Of a stretch of 64,000 bases of DNA, positions 44,648-57,442 are shown in pieces. Position 1 is the first letter of the stretch. Every line of letters starts with the position of its first letter. The stretch lies in assembly GCA_902601475.1 (NCBI GenBank), contig CACKNK010000001.1:309075-373074 (forward strand), read 5' to 3'. A model generated the notes under the pieces. It did no database searches. It saw only the letters and a list, made by a program, of their open reading frames with translations, and was not told where the DNA came from. The DNA is from an uncultured SAR86 cluster bacterium (GTDB lineage Bacteria > Pseudomonadota > Gammaproteobacteria > Magnimaribacterales > D2472). The position numbers and the translations under genes are program-made.

Positions 44648-45925
44648 ATGATGAAATCTCATGCTGATTTAATTTTTTCTAATCCTTCAGATATTGCTGG
44701 CTATGATGAGGATTTGTGGCAAGCAATGCAGGATGAATCAACCCGACAGGAAGATCATATAGAACTTATTGCCTCTGAGAATTATGCAAGTAAACGAGTG
44801 CTTGAAGCTCAAGGATCTTTACTAACTAATAAGTATGCCGAGGGTTACCCAGACAAAAGATATTATGGGGGCTGTGAGTTTGTTGATGTAGCAGAACATT
44901 TGGCAATTGAACGTGCTAAAGAGCTTTATCAAGCTGACTACGCAAATGTTCAACCACATTCAGGTTCATCCGCAAATGCTGCAGCATTTTTAGCAATGCT
45001 ACAGCCTAATGACAATATCCTTGGCATGTCACTTGATCACGGTGGTCACCTTACTCATGGTGCAAAAGTCAATTTTTCAGGAAGGAACTACAATGCTTTT
45101 CAATATGGTTTGCATCCGGAAACTCACGATATTGATTATGACCAAGTAAGGGATTTGGCAAAAAAACATACCCCAAAACTTATTATTGCTGGTTTTTCAG
45201 CATTTTCTGGAATCGTTGATTGGGAAAAGTTCGCAGATATCGCTAACGAGGTCGGGGCTTATTTCTTAGTAGACATGGCGCACGTTTCGGGTTTGATTGC
45301 GGCTGGAGTTTATCCTTCCCCGGTACCATTTGCTGATGTAGTAACATCAACCACTCATAAAACCCTTAGGGGTCCAAGATCAGGAATAATTTTGGCAAGG
45401 AGTAATCCTGATCTTGAAAAAAAGCTTAATTCAGCAGTATTTCCAGGATCTCAAGGCGGTCCATTGATGCATGTTGTTGCTGCTAAGGCAGTGTGTTTTA
45501 AAGAAGCACTTGAGCCAGAATTCAAAATCTACATGCAGCAAGTAGTAAAAAATGCAAAAGTTATGTGTAAAACTGTTATGGATAGAGGGATAGATGTTGT
45601 GAGAGGAAGTACGGATAATCATATTGTTTTAATGGACTTAAGGTCGCATAAGATTACTGGTAAAGATTCTGAAGCAGCTCTTGGTAAAGCAAATATTACC
45701 GTTAATAAGAACACTGTCCCCAATGATCCACAATCCCCATTCGTTACCTCAGGGATTAGATTAGGAACTGCAGCCATCACTACAAGGGGTTTTAAAGAAG
45801 AGCAAACTGAACAACTATCAAACTGGATATGTGATGTAGTTCTTGATTTAGACAATCATCAAAGAATTAATAAGATTAAAGGAGAAGTTGAAGAGCTCTG
45901 TGCAGCCTTTCCAGTTTATAAGTAA
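44648..45925 (+). CDS. glyA: Serine hydroxymethyltransferase
   Basis: GlyA converts serine and tetrahydrofolate to glycine and methylene-THF. [40 protein letters not shown], the PLP-lysine block [18 protein letters not shown] and [14 protein letters not shown] are unmistakable; 425 aa is normal. GGAG precedes a double ATG (44648/44651); the second has the better spacing. The TAA overlaps the nrdR ATG by one base. Confidence 0.97.
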   Translation: MMKSHADLIFSNPSDIAGYDEDLWQAMQDESTRQEDHIELIASENYASKRVLEAQGSLLTNKYAEGYPDKRYYGGCEFVDVAEHLAIERAKELYQADYANVQPHSGSSANAAAFLAMLQPNDNILGMSLDHGGHLTHGAKVNFSGRNYNAFQYGLHPETHDIDYDQVRDLAKKHTPKLIIAGFSAFSGIVDWEKFADIANEVGAYFLVDMAHVSGLIAAGVYPSPVPFADVVTSTTHKTLRGPRSGIILARSNPDLEKKLNSAVFPGSQGGPLMHVVAAKAVCFKEALEPEFKIYMQQVVKNAKVMCKTVMDRGIDVVRGSTDNHIVLMDLRSHKITGKDSEAALGKANITVNKNTVPNDPQSPFVTSGIRLGTAAITTRGFKEEQTEQLSNWICDVVLDLDNHQRINKIKGEVEELCAAFPVYK

Positions 45926-46404
45926 TGCATTGTCCATTTTGCCAAGCACAAGATACAAAAGTTATTGATTCAAGGCTGGTTGGCGATGGTTCACAAATAA
46001 GACGGCGAAGAGAATGCGAGCTCTGTAAGGCTAGGTTTACTACTTTTGAGACAGCTGACCTTGCACTCCCAAGAATTATAAAAAGTGATGGGGAAAGGCA
46101 GCCTTTTAATGGTACAAAACTCAAAGCAGGAATGCTCAGAGCACTTGAGAAAAGACCATTATCTTCTGAAGAGGTAGATGCAGTTTTTGGGAACGTTTTA
46201 ACACAGATTCGGCAACTTGGAGAAAGAGAAATTCCATCAAGAATGTTGGGTGAGATTGTGATGAAATCATTAAAGTCTGTTGATCAGGTTGCTTATGTAA
46301 GATTTGCATCTGTCTATAGAGATTTTCAGGATATTGAAGAGTTTGCTCAGGAAATATCAACCCTCTCAAAGGAAAAAAAGCAATCTAAAACCACTAAAAA
46401 ATGA
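45925..46404 (+). CDS. nrdR: Transcriptional repressor NrdR
   Basis: NrdR senses ATP/dATP and represses ribonucleotide reductase genes by binding paired NrdR boxes. The zinc ribbon [17 protein letters not shown]...[17 protein letters not shown] is followed by an ATP-cone (about residues 49-139, [22 protein letters not shown]). Length 159 aa. It is coupled to glyA and overlaps ribD (ATGA), the standard glyA-nrdR-ribD arrangement. A consensus target box occurs at 28306 in this window. Confidence 0.97.
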   Translation: MHCPFCQAQDTKVIDSRLVGDGSQIRRRRECELCKARFTTFETADLALPRIIKSDGERQPFNGTKLKAGMLRALEKRPLSSEEVDAVFGNVLTQIRQLGEREIPSRMLGEIVMKSLKSVDQVAYVRFASVYRDFQDIEEFAQEISTLSKEKKQSKTTKK

Positions 46405-47504
46405 GTTCGAAAGACTTCATTTCTCAAACATTAACTTTAGCAAAAAAGGGTAAAGGAAAAGTTGCACCGAATCCTATGGTTGGTTGTGTTATCACTAAAA
46501 AAGGCAAGATTATTGGTGAAGGATGGCATAAGAAATACGGAGAAGATCATGCTGAGGTAAATGCAATTAAGGATTGCCAAGCAAGATTTGGTAAGGGTAA
46601 ATCAAAAGAACTGCTTAAAGATTCTTGTTTTTTTGTGAACCTTGAGCCCTGCTCAATAAAAAACAACACGCCTGCCTGTACCGATTCAATTATCGGTGTT
46701 CAAGCTGCCAAGGTTGTTTGCTCGATGAAAGATCCAAATCCTAGGATAAACGGAAAAGGGATCAATAAATTAAGAGCAGCGGGTATTAAAGTTGAAGTTG
46801 GAGCTGCATCAGATGAAGCAAAAGAGCTGAATAAGGTCTTTATTGTGAACCAAAAATTCAAGCGGCCTTTTATCACGATTAAATATGCCCAAACATTAGA
46901 TCAAATGATTGGCTATCAAGCTAAAAGAGGCATTCAAATAAGCAATGCCCGTTCAAAACAAGATGTGCAAAATATACGTAAAGAGCACAGCTCAATCCTG
47001 ATTGGTGCCAATACATTAAGGTTGGACAATCCTAGATTAACATCGAGACCAGAATCAAAAATTAAAATCCAGCCAGCAAAAATAATCGTCGGGAATAATT
47101 TTGGAAGGCTCATTCAAAAAAATATTTTTAAAAACTTCTCCCATATTTTTTTTGTTACTTCGGAGAAACTTGTTGTGCCTCAGAAATACTCCAACAAAAT
47201 AACCTGCATTCAAACAAATAGGAGAAATGGATTACAGAAACTTTTTAAAGAACTTATGTTAAGAGGCTATACCAGTATTCTTGTCGAAGGAGGAAAAAGC
47301 ATAATTTCTTCATTTATCAAAAAAGGATATTTTGACGAGCTCATCGTATATACTGCCCCAAGAATTTTGGGTAGTAAGGGTCTAAAAGCTATGGATAATA
47401 AAGCTGATAAGATCATTGATACCGTTACAAAGGTTCATTCGATAGAAAATTTCGGTGAAGATATAAAGGTTACTTATATAAATAAGAAAGCTAATGGAAT
47501 TTAA
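46401..47504 (+). CDS. ribD: Bifunctional diaminohydroxyphosphoribosylaminopyrimidine deaminase / reductase
   Basis: RibD does the second and third steps of riboflavin synthesis. The N-terminal zinc deaminase shows [21 protein letters not shown] and [20 protein letters not shown]. The reductase half follows from [16 protein letters not shown] to [21 protein letters not shown]. The length is 367 aa. It overlaps nrdR by 4 nt and the next gene by 11 nt, leaving no space for the ribE gene that usually follows. Confidence 0.95.
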   Translation: MSSKDFISQTLTLAKKGKGKVAPNPMVGCVITKKGKIIGEGWHKKYGEDHAEVNAIKDCQARFGKGKSKELLKDSCFFVNLEPCSIKNNTPACTDSIIGVQAAKVVCSMKDPNPRINGKGINKLRAAGIKVEVGAASDEAKELNKVFIVNQKFKRPFITIKYAQTLDQMIGYQAKRGIQISNARSKQDVQNIRKEHSSILIGANTLRLDNPRLTSRPESKIKIQPAKIIVGNNFGRLIQKNIFKNFSHIFFVTSEKLVVPQKYSNKITCIQTNRRNGLQKLFKELMLRGYTSILVEGGKSIISSFIKKGYFDELIVYTAPRILGSKGLKAMDNKADKIIDTVTKVHSIENFGEDIKVTYINKKANGI

Positions 47505-48570
47505 TTCAACAGAAGAGTTAATCAAAGATATTAAGTCTGGAAAGATGGTTATTCTCCTAGATGATGAAGATAGGGAGAATGAGGGCGATCTAGTATGTGC
47601 TGCTGACTCTGTAACGCCTGAGATAATCAACTTCATGGTATCGAAAGGAAGAGGCTTAGTTTGTTTAACCTTGTCACCCGAAAAATGTGATCAGCTCAAC
47701 CTGCCAATGATGACAAATTATAATCGCACCAAACATGGAACTGCTTTCACTGTTTCAATTGAAGCTGCAAGTGGTATCTCGACTGGAATTTCCGCATCAG
47801 ACAGAGCTCATACCATTAAAGCTGCTGCAGCAAAAGATGCAAAACCATCTGACTTAGTTCAGCCTGGTCACATATTTCCGCTGAGAGCTTCTGAAGGTGG
47901 CGTACTAAGTAGAGCAGGACATACCGAAGCTGCTTGTGACTTGGCAAAATTTGCAAATAAAGGGGCAGCCGGTGTGATTTGTGAAATTATGAATGAAGAT
48001 GGGACCATGGCTAGACGTGATGATTTGATAGCATTCGCAAAGACACATAAGCTTAAGATTGGAACTATCGCGGATTTAATTCATTACAGAACACTTAAAG
48101 AAAAAACTGTTGAGAAACTTTATTCAAAAACAATAACCGTTGACGGAATGAGTTTTAAGTTAAAAGCCTGGAAAGATTCAATTTTTCAAAACTTACATAT
48201 AACTTTTGAGGTTGGAAATATCAAAAAATCAGATGCTCCTTTAGTAAGAGTTCATGTACCAAATATTCTTCATGACATGATCGGAATGGATGGTTTTGGA
48301 AAACGCATGAATATTAAGGAGGCCTTAAAAAAGATTCATGAATCTAAATGTGGCGTCTTATTGATGATTGGAACTGAGCAAAAGAATCAATCAATCATGA
48401 TGGACTTAGAGGGCAAAAAAAATGTGCCACAACCTGAAACTAAGACAGTTGGTATTGGCTCTCAAATTTTAAAAGAATTGGGGCTTACAAAAATTAAATT
48501 ACTGGCCACACCAGTAAAGTATCCATCCATATCTGGATTTGATCTTGAAGTTATAGGTTTTGAGAAATGA
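47494..48570 (+). CDS. ribB: 3,4-dihydroxy-2-butanone 4-phosphate synthase with degenerate GTP cyclohydrolase II domain (RibBX type)
   Basis: The N-terminal RibB domain (about residues 1-200) is intact: ILLDDEDRENEGDLVCAAD, GRGLVCLTLSP, FTVSIEA, HIFPLRASEGGVLSRAGHTE and GVICEIMNEDG. It makes the four-carbon riboflavin precursor from ribulose-5-phosphate. The C-terminal half aligns only roughly with GTP cyclohydrolase II: where RibA has a zinc-binding CxxxxxxxxxxCxC and a catalytic Arg segment, this reads APLVRVHVPNILHDMIGMDG with no cysteines. It should therefore lack GCH II activity, as in the RibBX hybrids of other Proteobacteria. Confidence 0.9.
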   Translation: MEFNSTEELIKDIKSGKMVILLDDEDRENEGDLVCAADSVTPEIINFMVSKGRGLVCLTLSPEKCDQLNLPMMTNYNRTKHGTAFTVSIEAASGISTGISASDRAHTIKAAAAKDAKPSDLVQPGHIFPLRASEGGVLSRAGHTEAACDLAKFANKGAAGVICEIMNEDGTMARRDDLIAFAKTHKLKIGTIADLIHYRTLKEKTVEKLYSKTITVDGMSFKLKAWKDSIFQNLHITFEVGNIKKSDAPLVRVHVPNILHDMIGMDGFGKRMNIKEALKKIHESKCGVLLMIGTEQKNQSIMMDLEGKKNVPQPETKTVGIGSQILKELGLTKIKLLATPVKYPSISGFDLEVIGFEK

Positions 48571-49025
48571 GCAATTCAAGTTTTAATTTTCAAGCAGTAA
48601 CAGCTGATCCTTCTTGGAAAATTGGGATTGTAAAATCTAAATGGAATCATAAGATTGTTAGCATGCTTGCATCAGAGGTAGTTAACCATTTGGAGGCTTC
48701 TGGTATTAAGCTCATTGAAATTTGCGAAGTTCCAGGCTCATGGGAGCTTGTTACTGGTGCCCAAAAATTAATCATTAAATGTGATCTTATTATCCCCCTT
48801 GGTGTAGTTATCAGAGGAGAAACGACTCATTATGAATTGATCTCTGAAACAGTAACTCAAGGATTGATGGATCTTATGATTAAAAATGATAAGCCGGTAA
48901 TCATGGGACTTTTAGCTACAGAGAATGAAGAGCAGGCACTTAAAAGAGCGAATCCTAATCAGCTAAACAAGGGAAAAGAATTTGCCCAGTCAGCCCTAGA
49001 AATTCTAGCTCTTCGAAATAATTAA
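48567..49025 (+). CDS. ribH: 6,7-dimethyl-8-ribityllumazine synthase
   Basis: RibH forms the lumazine precursor of riboflavin. IGIVKSKWNHKIVSMLASE, EVPGSWELVTGAQKLI, PLGVVIRGETTHYELISE and the C-terminal NKGKEFAQSALEI match the family; the GETTHYE catalytic His is present. At 152 aa it is normal. It overlaps ribB by 4 nt (ATGA) and nusB by one base. Confidence 0.95.
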   Translation: MSNSSFNFQAVTADPSWKIGIVKSKWNHKIVSMLASEVVNHLEASGIKLIEICEVPGSWELVTGAQKLIIKCDLIIPLGVVIRGETTHYELISETVTQGLMDLMIKNDKPVIMGLLATENEEQALKRANPNQLNKGKEFAQSALEILALRNN

Positions 49026-49432
49026 TGGCCAAAAACCTCGCAAAACATAAGGTCTCAATAAAGACACGCGAGTGTATCATTCAAGCCCTTTATCAAAGCT
49101 TAATGGAACCTTCAAGCGTTGAACTGCTGATGCAGCAGTTCACGAATGAAAATAATCCTAAAAAAATTAGTTTTGATTTATTGAAATCTAGACTTAAGTA
49201 TTTTTTTGCAAATGAAGAACAAATCATTAAATTACTTGATTCCAAAAATAAGGGTGATAATTATCAAGTGATTGATAAAGCAATCATGGCCTATGCATTA
49301 ATTGAAAGAGACCTTAATGAACTTCCAAAAGAAGTTATATTTGATGAGAGTATTAGGCTAGCTAGGAAATTCTCTAACGAGAGCGCCTATAAATTTATCA
49401 ATGCAAAGCTGGAGATAATTTACGACTCATAG
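49025..49432 (+). CDS. nusB: Transcription antitermination factor NusB
   Basis: NusB binds boxA RNA with S10 (NusE) in rRNA antitermination. The family pattern TRECIIQALYQSLME near the N-terminus and VIDKAIMAYALIERDLNELPKEVIFDESIRLARKFS near the C-terminus are visible; 135 aa is standard. It ends the glyA-nrdR-rib operon. Its last 13 bp overlap the 3' end of the convergent DUF3604 gene. thiL-pgpA, the usual next genes, have moved away. Confidence 0.93.
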   Translation: MAKNLAKHKVSIKTRECIIQALYQSLMEPSSVELLMQQFTNENNPKKISFDLLKSRLKYFFANEEQIIKLLDSKNKGDNYQVIDKAIMAYALIERDLNELPKEVIFDESIRLARKFSNESAYKFINAKLEIIYDS

Positions 49433-51651
49433 TTCAAGTAGATTGGACTAGACCAGGCTCTATGCTCTACTGGACCTATACACTCTTCTGTCTTTCTATA
49501 TCCTTCTTGGCATATTTTTGTTTGAATGCAATTTCCAAATTCATCAAATTCACATCTTAATGGATCTGCTGATAAGGCCTGCGAAGGTTCCTCTATAGCT
49601 CTAACATAATAAATTGCATCTCTTTTACCAAATTTAAATTGTTCATCAGTGAACTCAATTTCACAGCTTGTATCATCACAATCAAAAACCTTCCATGATT
49701 CAGTGACTAGATCCTGAACAGGTTCACCCGCAAATTGTTGGGGTAAGATTTTAACTATCTCAATCCTATCAATTTTTCTTCTTTCATTACTCGGGTTATA
49801 GCACTCAAGATTACAAATTTTTTCAAGCCTCTCTTGACTGAGAGCCTGATCACTATAATCTGGACAGCCAGGTTTCTGGATTAGAGAACCAGCAGCTTTT
49901 ACTTTGAACTTAGGTGATTCTGATGCAAACAATTCAGATCCCATATGATGGCGTGCGTTGCTTTCAAAAGCATCAAACCATAAAAGTATTCTTGGGCCAG
50001 AAGTTGCATATGTTTCTTTGTTCTCCATAGCATCCCAAATATCTTCGCGTGATCTGGAGTTAGAGTGAACCGCGATCAATCCACCGCTCATAAAATAAGC
50101 ACTTTGTCGTTCTGAATCAGTCACAATATTTAAATCGATAATGCTGGTTATTTCTCTATCCCCTCCAAATCTGAGGTATGTTGGTTCAAGCTCTCCTTTT
50201 GGTCTTCTGGTATCAGCTAAGAACTCTGATATAGGATCTGCCCACCCTCTAGCTTCAGTATTTCTATTTCTAAATAACTCTTTATAACCTGTTCCTGGTC
50301 GAGCGTTGTGATTGTCGCTTGATCCCATAAACCCAAATTTAAATCGTTTTGGATTTTCTGGATCAGTAAAATCTCTCAAAGCCAAAATATATTGAGCAGA
50401 TCCAAGAGGACGATAATTAAATGCAGGCAAGAAACAATCCATGCATTGTCCCGCATTAATAAAATCATCGCCTCTTGTCTCATTGACTGCTCCAAATGCT
50501 GCTGATCCCATATTTGCTGCATAAGATTTTGTTTTTTCTGAAAGATTGTTGCAGGTTTTTTCATCTAAGCCTGCATCTTCACACCTTTGTGCCATGATTC
50601 TTCCTGCTTGTTGGCAGGTTGGTAAAAATTCTTCGGTTGCCTTAGGGCAAAATAGATCTCCAGATTCATTTTCTAGGGCATCGCTCCAAGGCCGATACTC
50701 CTCACTGTTTCCATGCCCTGAGTAAATCTCGAATAAAAATTGAGATTCATCATCTTGGTAATCAACAAGTTGCTTCATCCAATCTGAAGTTGCTGGTGTG
50801 TAATAACCCCATGTTGTTCCGTGGGGAATAACCATATATGGAGTATCCCACTCCTTTAGCTTAGAAAATAAGATGTTTGGATCCTCAGCTTCCTCATAAC
50901 AATCCAGTGGAAGACTCTTTGAAGGAACACCTCTTTCACAGATTGGAGTGTTCTGAATTTCTTCAAAAAATTTATCAAATGCGAAATATCTTTCTCTGTT
51001 ATCAAGATCTAGGGTTGCAGGAACTAATGACATGGTCCATGGCAATCCAAGCCGCATGACTAATGGAGCTATACCTCCAGCTCCAATTGCTCTAGGCGGC
51101 ACAGCATCTTCTTCAGTATCTAAAAAAATGACATTTTTATGGCCAAAGTGATCTTCGGGAACATCACTGACTTGAGTCCATTCCCAACCGAGAAAGCTAA
51201 CTAAATCATTGGTACCCTCAGAGATATTGTTGCATTGACGAATGCTTTCTTTGGTATCCAACCACTTTCTTGGTGTCGACGCCTCAGCATGATCATTAAT
51301 AGACCAAAAATCTAGTGCAGAGCAAAATCTAGCAAAGTCACATGCATCCGATATTGGTGATGCTCCAGGACCATTAAAATAAGGTAAAGACCACATGAAT
51401 GCATCGGTAGAATATGTTGTATGAACATGCAAGTCACCAAAGAGAATTTGTTTTTCTGATTCGACTCTAAGATCATCTGCAATTTTAGATATTCTTTGCT
51501 CCCTTTCCTGAATAACATATTCGGGAACCTTATCGCCCAATATTTCCCCTGGACCTTCTAGGGTCCCATAAAGTTTTAATACGCCTCCAATAAAAAAAAT
51601 GACGACTGAAAAAACTGCTAGAAGAACTATTGAGGTTAAGACGTTCTTCAT
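49420..51651 (-). CDS. Exported DUF3604 protein (PHP-fold putative metal hydrolase)
   Basis: From the ATG at 51651 (743 aa; the ORF track adds a TTG start) the protein opens with a membrane anchor or uncleaved signal (VLTSIVLLAVFSVVIFFIGG). The core has PHP-type metal-ligand clusters in order: FGDLHVHTTYSTDA, SINDHAEAS, FLGWEWTQ, MVIPHGTTWG and GSSDNHNARPGTGYK. That is a complete metal set, so hydrolase or phosphoesterase activity is likely. Several Cys near acidic loops suggest an oxidising periplasmic location. The substrate is unknown. SD is GGGGG 5 nt before ATG. Confidence 0.85.
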   Translation of the reverse strand: MKNVLTSIVLLAVFSVVIFFIGGVLKLYGTLEGPGEILGDKVPEYVIQEREQRISKIADDLRVESEKQILFGDLHVHTTYSTDAFMWSLPYFNGPGASPISDACDFARFCSALDFWSINDHAEASTPRKWLDTKESIRQCNNISEGTNDLVSFLGWEWTQVSDVPEDHFGHKNVIFLDTEEDAVPPRAIGAGGIAPLVMRLGLPWTMSLVPATLDLDNRERYFAFDKFFEEIQNTPICERGVPSKSLPLDCYEEAEDPNILFSKLKEWDTPYMVIPHGTTWGYYTPATSDWMKQLVDYQDDESQFLFEIYSGHGNSEEYRPWSDALENESGDLFCPKATEEFLPTCQQAGRIMAQRCEDAGLDEKTCNNLSEKTKSYAANMGSAAFGAVNETRGDDFINAGQCMDCFLPAFNYRPLGSAQYILALRDFTDPENPKRFKFGFMGSSDNHNARPGTGYKELFRNRNTEARGWADPISEFLADTRRPKGELEPTYLRFGGDREITSIIDLNIVTDSERQSAYFMSGGLIAVHSNSRSREDIWDAMENKETYATSGPRILLWFDAFESNARHHMGSELFASESPKFKVKAAGSLIQKPGCPDYSDQALSQERLEKICNLECYNPSNERRKIDRIEIVKILPQQFAGEPVQDLVTESWKVFDCDDTSCEIEFTDEQFKFGKRDAIYYVRAIEEPSQALSADPLRCEFDEFGNCIQTKICQEGYRKTEECIGPVEHRAWSSPIYLNYES

Positions 51652-51674
51652 AAAAACCCCCAAGATTTTTTATA

Positions 51675-52892
<1,218 letters not shown>

Positions 52893-53768
52893 TTAGGGCT
52901 TTTGTGTGCCGTCAGATTTATTTAGATACTTAAAGTAATCAGACTTGGGATCTATTAACAAAACATCTGCCTTATTTTGGAAAGTGCTGGTGTATCCCTT
53001 TATGCTTCTTGTGAATTCATAAAACTCAGGATCTTTTGAAAAAGCGTTAGCGTAAATGGCTGCAGCTTTTGCATCACCTTCACCGCGGATCTGCTCGGCT
53101 TGCTTATAGGCCTCTGCAAGAATAATAACTTTCTGTTTGTCTGCTTTAGAACGTATTTCATTAGAAAGCTCTTTACCCTCTGATCTTAGCTCTTCAGCGA
53201 GTCTATTTCTTTCTGTACGCATTCTTTCAAAGACAGAGCTACTTAGCTCTGATGGAAGGTCAATTCTCTTAACTCTAAAATCAATGATTTCAATACCAAG
53301 ATCAGCTACGGATGAACCAAGATTGTTTGTCATAGAGCTCATCATTTCATCTCGCTCACCGGAAACAAGTTCTGTAACGGTTCTCTGGCCAAACTGATTT
53401 TTGAGTTCAAATTCTGTTCTCTGACCAAGCAGGTTATTAAGTGTAAGGAAGCTTCCAGTAGTAGCTTTGTAAAAAGTTAATACATCAACAATTTTATATT
53501 TTACAAATGAATCAACTAGGAGATATTTACTCTCTACCGTAAGTATTCTGTTGGGCTCCTCATCAAGGCTTTGCAGTCTTGCATCAAATTTTCTAACACT
53601 CTGAATAAGTGGAACTTTAAAATGAATTCCAACATCAACATCAGGCTTAATAACCTCACCAAATTGAGTTACCAACGCTTTTTCCTTTTCATTAACTATA
53701 TAAATGCTGTTAGCAATAACAGCTATGATTAGGGCAGAAAGAATTAATATAAGATTAGATCTATTCAT
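52893..53768 (-). CDS. hflC: FtsH protease modulator HflC
   Basis: HflC and HflK form a membrane cage around FtsH in the periplasm. The N-terminal anchor (LILILSALIIAVIANSIYIV) and SPFH/band-7 domain (EKALVTQFGEVIKPDVDVGIHFKVPLIQ) are clear; a coiled coil rich in Ala/Glu follows (about residues 170-240). Three consecutive ATGs (53774, 53771, 53768) follow GGAGG; the last has the right 6-nt gap and gives 291 aa. The SD and start lie within the end of hflK. Confidence 0.94.
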   Translation of the reverse strand: MNRSNLILILSALIIAVIANSIYIVNEKEKALVTQFGEVIKPDVDVGIHFKVPLIQSVRKFDARLQSLDEEPNRILTVESKYLLVDSFVKYKIVDVLTFYKATTGSFLTLNNLLGQRTEFELKNQFGQRTVTELVSGERDEMMSSMTNNLGSSVADLGIEIIDFRVKRIDLPSELSSSVFERMRTERNRLAEELRSEGKELSNEIRSKADKQKVIILAEAYKQAEQIRGEGDAKAAAIYANAFSKDPEFYEFTRSIKGYTSTFQNKADVLLIDPKSDYFKYLNKSDGTQKP

Positions 53769-54807
53769 CATCATCCTCCGCTTTTTTATTTTGCTCCATG
53801 ATTTTATCAAGCGGAAGGTAAAGCAGGTTATTACCTCCCTCTACATCCACCATAATTTTTGTTGAGTTAGACAGGACGCTTTGGATCGCATCAAGATAAA
53901 GCCTATCACGAGTTACTTTAGGAGCTTTTTGATACTCTGCTAGAAGCTTTTCAAATCTAACGACCTCACCTTCTGCATTTGCGATTACTTCTTCTCGGTA
54001 TGCCTCTGCAGCTTGTACCCTAGCAACCCCTTGACCACGGGCCTCAGGAACAATGGATAAAGCATATCTTTCAGCCTCATTCTGAAGTCGAACCTTGTCT
54101 TCTCTTGCAGCTACAACATCATCAAAGGCTTCTTTTACAGCAGTTGGAGGGTCTGTCTTTTCTATGTTTACTTGTTGAACTATTAAACCAGTAGCATAAA
54201 GATCTAAATAACTTTGAAGACGATCCTGCACATTCAGTGCAAGGGTTTGCCTGCCTGTAGTAAGTGTCTCTTCGAGAGAGTTATCTCCAACAACATGACG
54301 TAAAGAACTTTCTGTAGCCTGGCGGAGACTTGCTTCAGGATCGTTAACGTTTAATACAAAATCCTTGAGATTTTTTATTCGATATTGAATTGAAATCGTA
54401 ACATCAACTAAATTTTCGTCTTGAGTTAGCATATTTGCAGTTTGAGAAAAACGTCTAGTTAGAGCAACATTCTCAACGAATCGCTCATCAATGCCAGCGA
54501 TCATAAAATTCAAACCCTCATCAGTTTCTTGATAGTATGTTCCCAATCTTAGTACAACGGCTCTCTCGGGCGCTTCAAGCTGATAAACACACATTGATGC
54601 ATAAATGATTAGGAGACCGAAGATTCCATATGTGAAGATCCTTTTGAAAGAGAAATTATTGCCAGAACCCCCTGATCCATTAGTAGAATTTTTACTTCCC
54701 CCAAAAAGTAGAGAAAACTGTTTCATTAGATCATCAAAATTAGGGCCATCATTATTATTGTTGTTTCGACCCCAAGGGTCTTGGTTGTTTTGGTTATCCC
54801 AGTTCAC
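53761..54807 (-). CDS. hflK: FtsH protease modulator HflK
   Basis: The partner of HflC. A Gly/Asn-rich cytosolic tail (NWDNQNNQDPWGRNNNNNDG, SKNSTNGSGGSGNN) precedes the membrane helix (FTYGIFGLLIIYASMCVYQL) and the SPFH domain (APERAVVLRLGTYYQETDEG). VNIEKTDPPTAVKEAFDDVV and the following coiled coil are typical. The start is GTG at 54807 with AAAGG 7 nt upstream. The 69 bp before it may hold the promoter. hfq and hflX, which normally precede hflK, are absent. Confidence 0.95.
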   Translation of the reverse strand: MNWDNQNNQDPWGRNNNNNDGPNFDDLMKQFSLLFGGSKNSTNGSGGSGNNFSFKRIFTYGIFGLLIIYASMCVYQLEAPERAVVLRLGTYYQETDEGLNFMIAGIDERFVENVALTRRFSQTANMLTQDENLVDVTISIQYRIKNLKDFVLNVNDPEASLRQATESSLRHVVGDNSLEETLTTGRQTLALNVQDRLQSYLDLYATGLIVQQVNIEKTDPPTAVKEAFDDVVAAREDKVRLQNEAERYALSIVPEARGQGVARVQAAEAYREEVIANAEGEVVRFEKLLAEYQKAPKVTRDRLYLDAIQSVLSNSTKIMVDVEGGNNLLYLPLDKIMEQNKKAEDDDE

Positions 54808-54876
54808 GTTATTGCCTTTATAAAATGAAGATTATATCTAGTATTTAAGGGCGAAAGTTAATAATTAAAGAATTAC

Positions 54877-55812
54877 TTATAACTTTAAGCCCTTTTTAAT
54901 GAATTCATTTGCAGCGTCTTGCTCATGTAAGTCAAAAAAACTTAAATCCTGCCAACTTCTCATCCATGTAATTTGTCTTTTTGCTAATTGTCGAGTTCCA
55001 AAAATTGATTTTTCTAACATTTCTGACTCTTTTAGCGAACCATTTAATACCATAAACGCTTGCTTGTAGTTAACTGCCTTCAAGATAGGATGATTTTTTT
55101 TCAAATTATTATTCATAATCAAATCATCAAGTTCATAAATTAATTTGTCATTTACAAGACTTGGTTGCCTTTTTTCAATTCTTTCATGCAATTCAGCCCT
55201 TTTATTTGGGAATATTCCTATCTGAATAATATTGAATTCATTTCTGATGCCTGGTTTAGCCCAGTCTTTGTCTTGATTATCCTGGCTGAGCTCTATCTCT
55301 ATTGCCCTAACTAGTCTTTGCTTGTCATTGGGTGAAATGTCTCTAGCTTTTGTTGGATTTAATTTAACCAATTGATCAAACAGTTTGTTTGGCCCATTTT
55401 CTTTCAGTTCAGCATCTAACTTTTTTCTTAATGCGGAATCGGCATTAGGCAATGAGTGAATGCCCTCAAAAAGACTTTTGAAATACATCATTGTGCCCCC
55501 AACAAATAATGGAACCTTTCCATCATCAACAATTTTTTTTGCAAGATTTGAGGCATCATTGATGAACTCAGCTACATTATAGATTTCGCTCAGAGAACAG
55601 TGATCTATCAAATAATGTGGATACTTTTTCAGCGTATCTTGATCAGGTTTACCAGACCCAACATTGCAACCTTTATAGACTTGAACTGAGTCAACAGATA
55701 TTAATTCAAATGTTTTTGGAAATTTGTCTATGATTTCAATTGCCCATCTAGTTTTGCCTGACGCAGTAGGTCCAAGTAGAAATATAGCTGAGGGCTTGGA
55801 TTGATTACCCAA
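54877..55812 (-). CDS. miaA: tRNA dimethylallyltransferase
   Basis: MiaA isopentenylates A37 of tRNAs reading UNN codons, using DMAPP. FLLGPTASGKTRWAIEI is the P-loop, with SVDSVQVYKGCNVGSGKPD, VGGTMMYFKSLFEG and the C-terminal RQLAKRQITWMR. At 311 aa it is typical. The only available start is TTG at 55812, with GAGG inside the end of glnB about 10 nt upstream. Confidence 0.95.
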   Translation of the reverse strand: MGNQSKPSAIFLLGPTASGKTRWAIEIIDKFPKTFELISVDSVQVYKGCNVGSGKPDQDTLKKYPHYLIDHCSLSEIYNVAEFINDASNLAKKIVDDGKVPLFVGGTMMYFKSLFEGIHSLPNADSALRKKLDAELKENGPNKLFDQLVKLNPTKARDISPNDKQRLVRAIEIELSQDNQDKDWAKPGIRNEFNIIQIGIFPNKRAELHERIEKRQPSLVNDKLIYELDDLIMNNNLKKNHPILKAVNYKQAFMVLNGSLKESEMLEKSIFGTRQLAKRQITWMRSWQDLSFFDLHEQDAANEFIKKGLKL

Positions 55813-55814
55813 GT

Positions 55815-57394
<1,580 letters not shown>

Positions 57395-57442
57395 CAATGT
57401 GAGAATACTTTAAATGTAATAATAACGTTTTTATTAAAAAAT

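Noticed and set aside
46300-46401. FMN riboswitch before the rib genes
   Set aside because: ribD overlaps nrdR, so there is no leader to hold one, and no RFN-like sequence was seen upstream of glyA.
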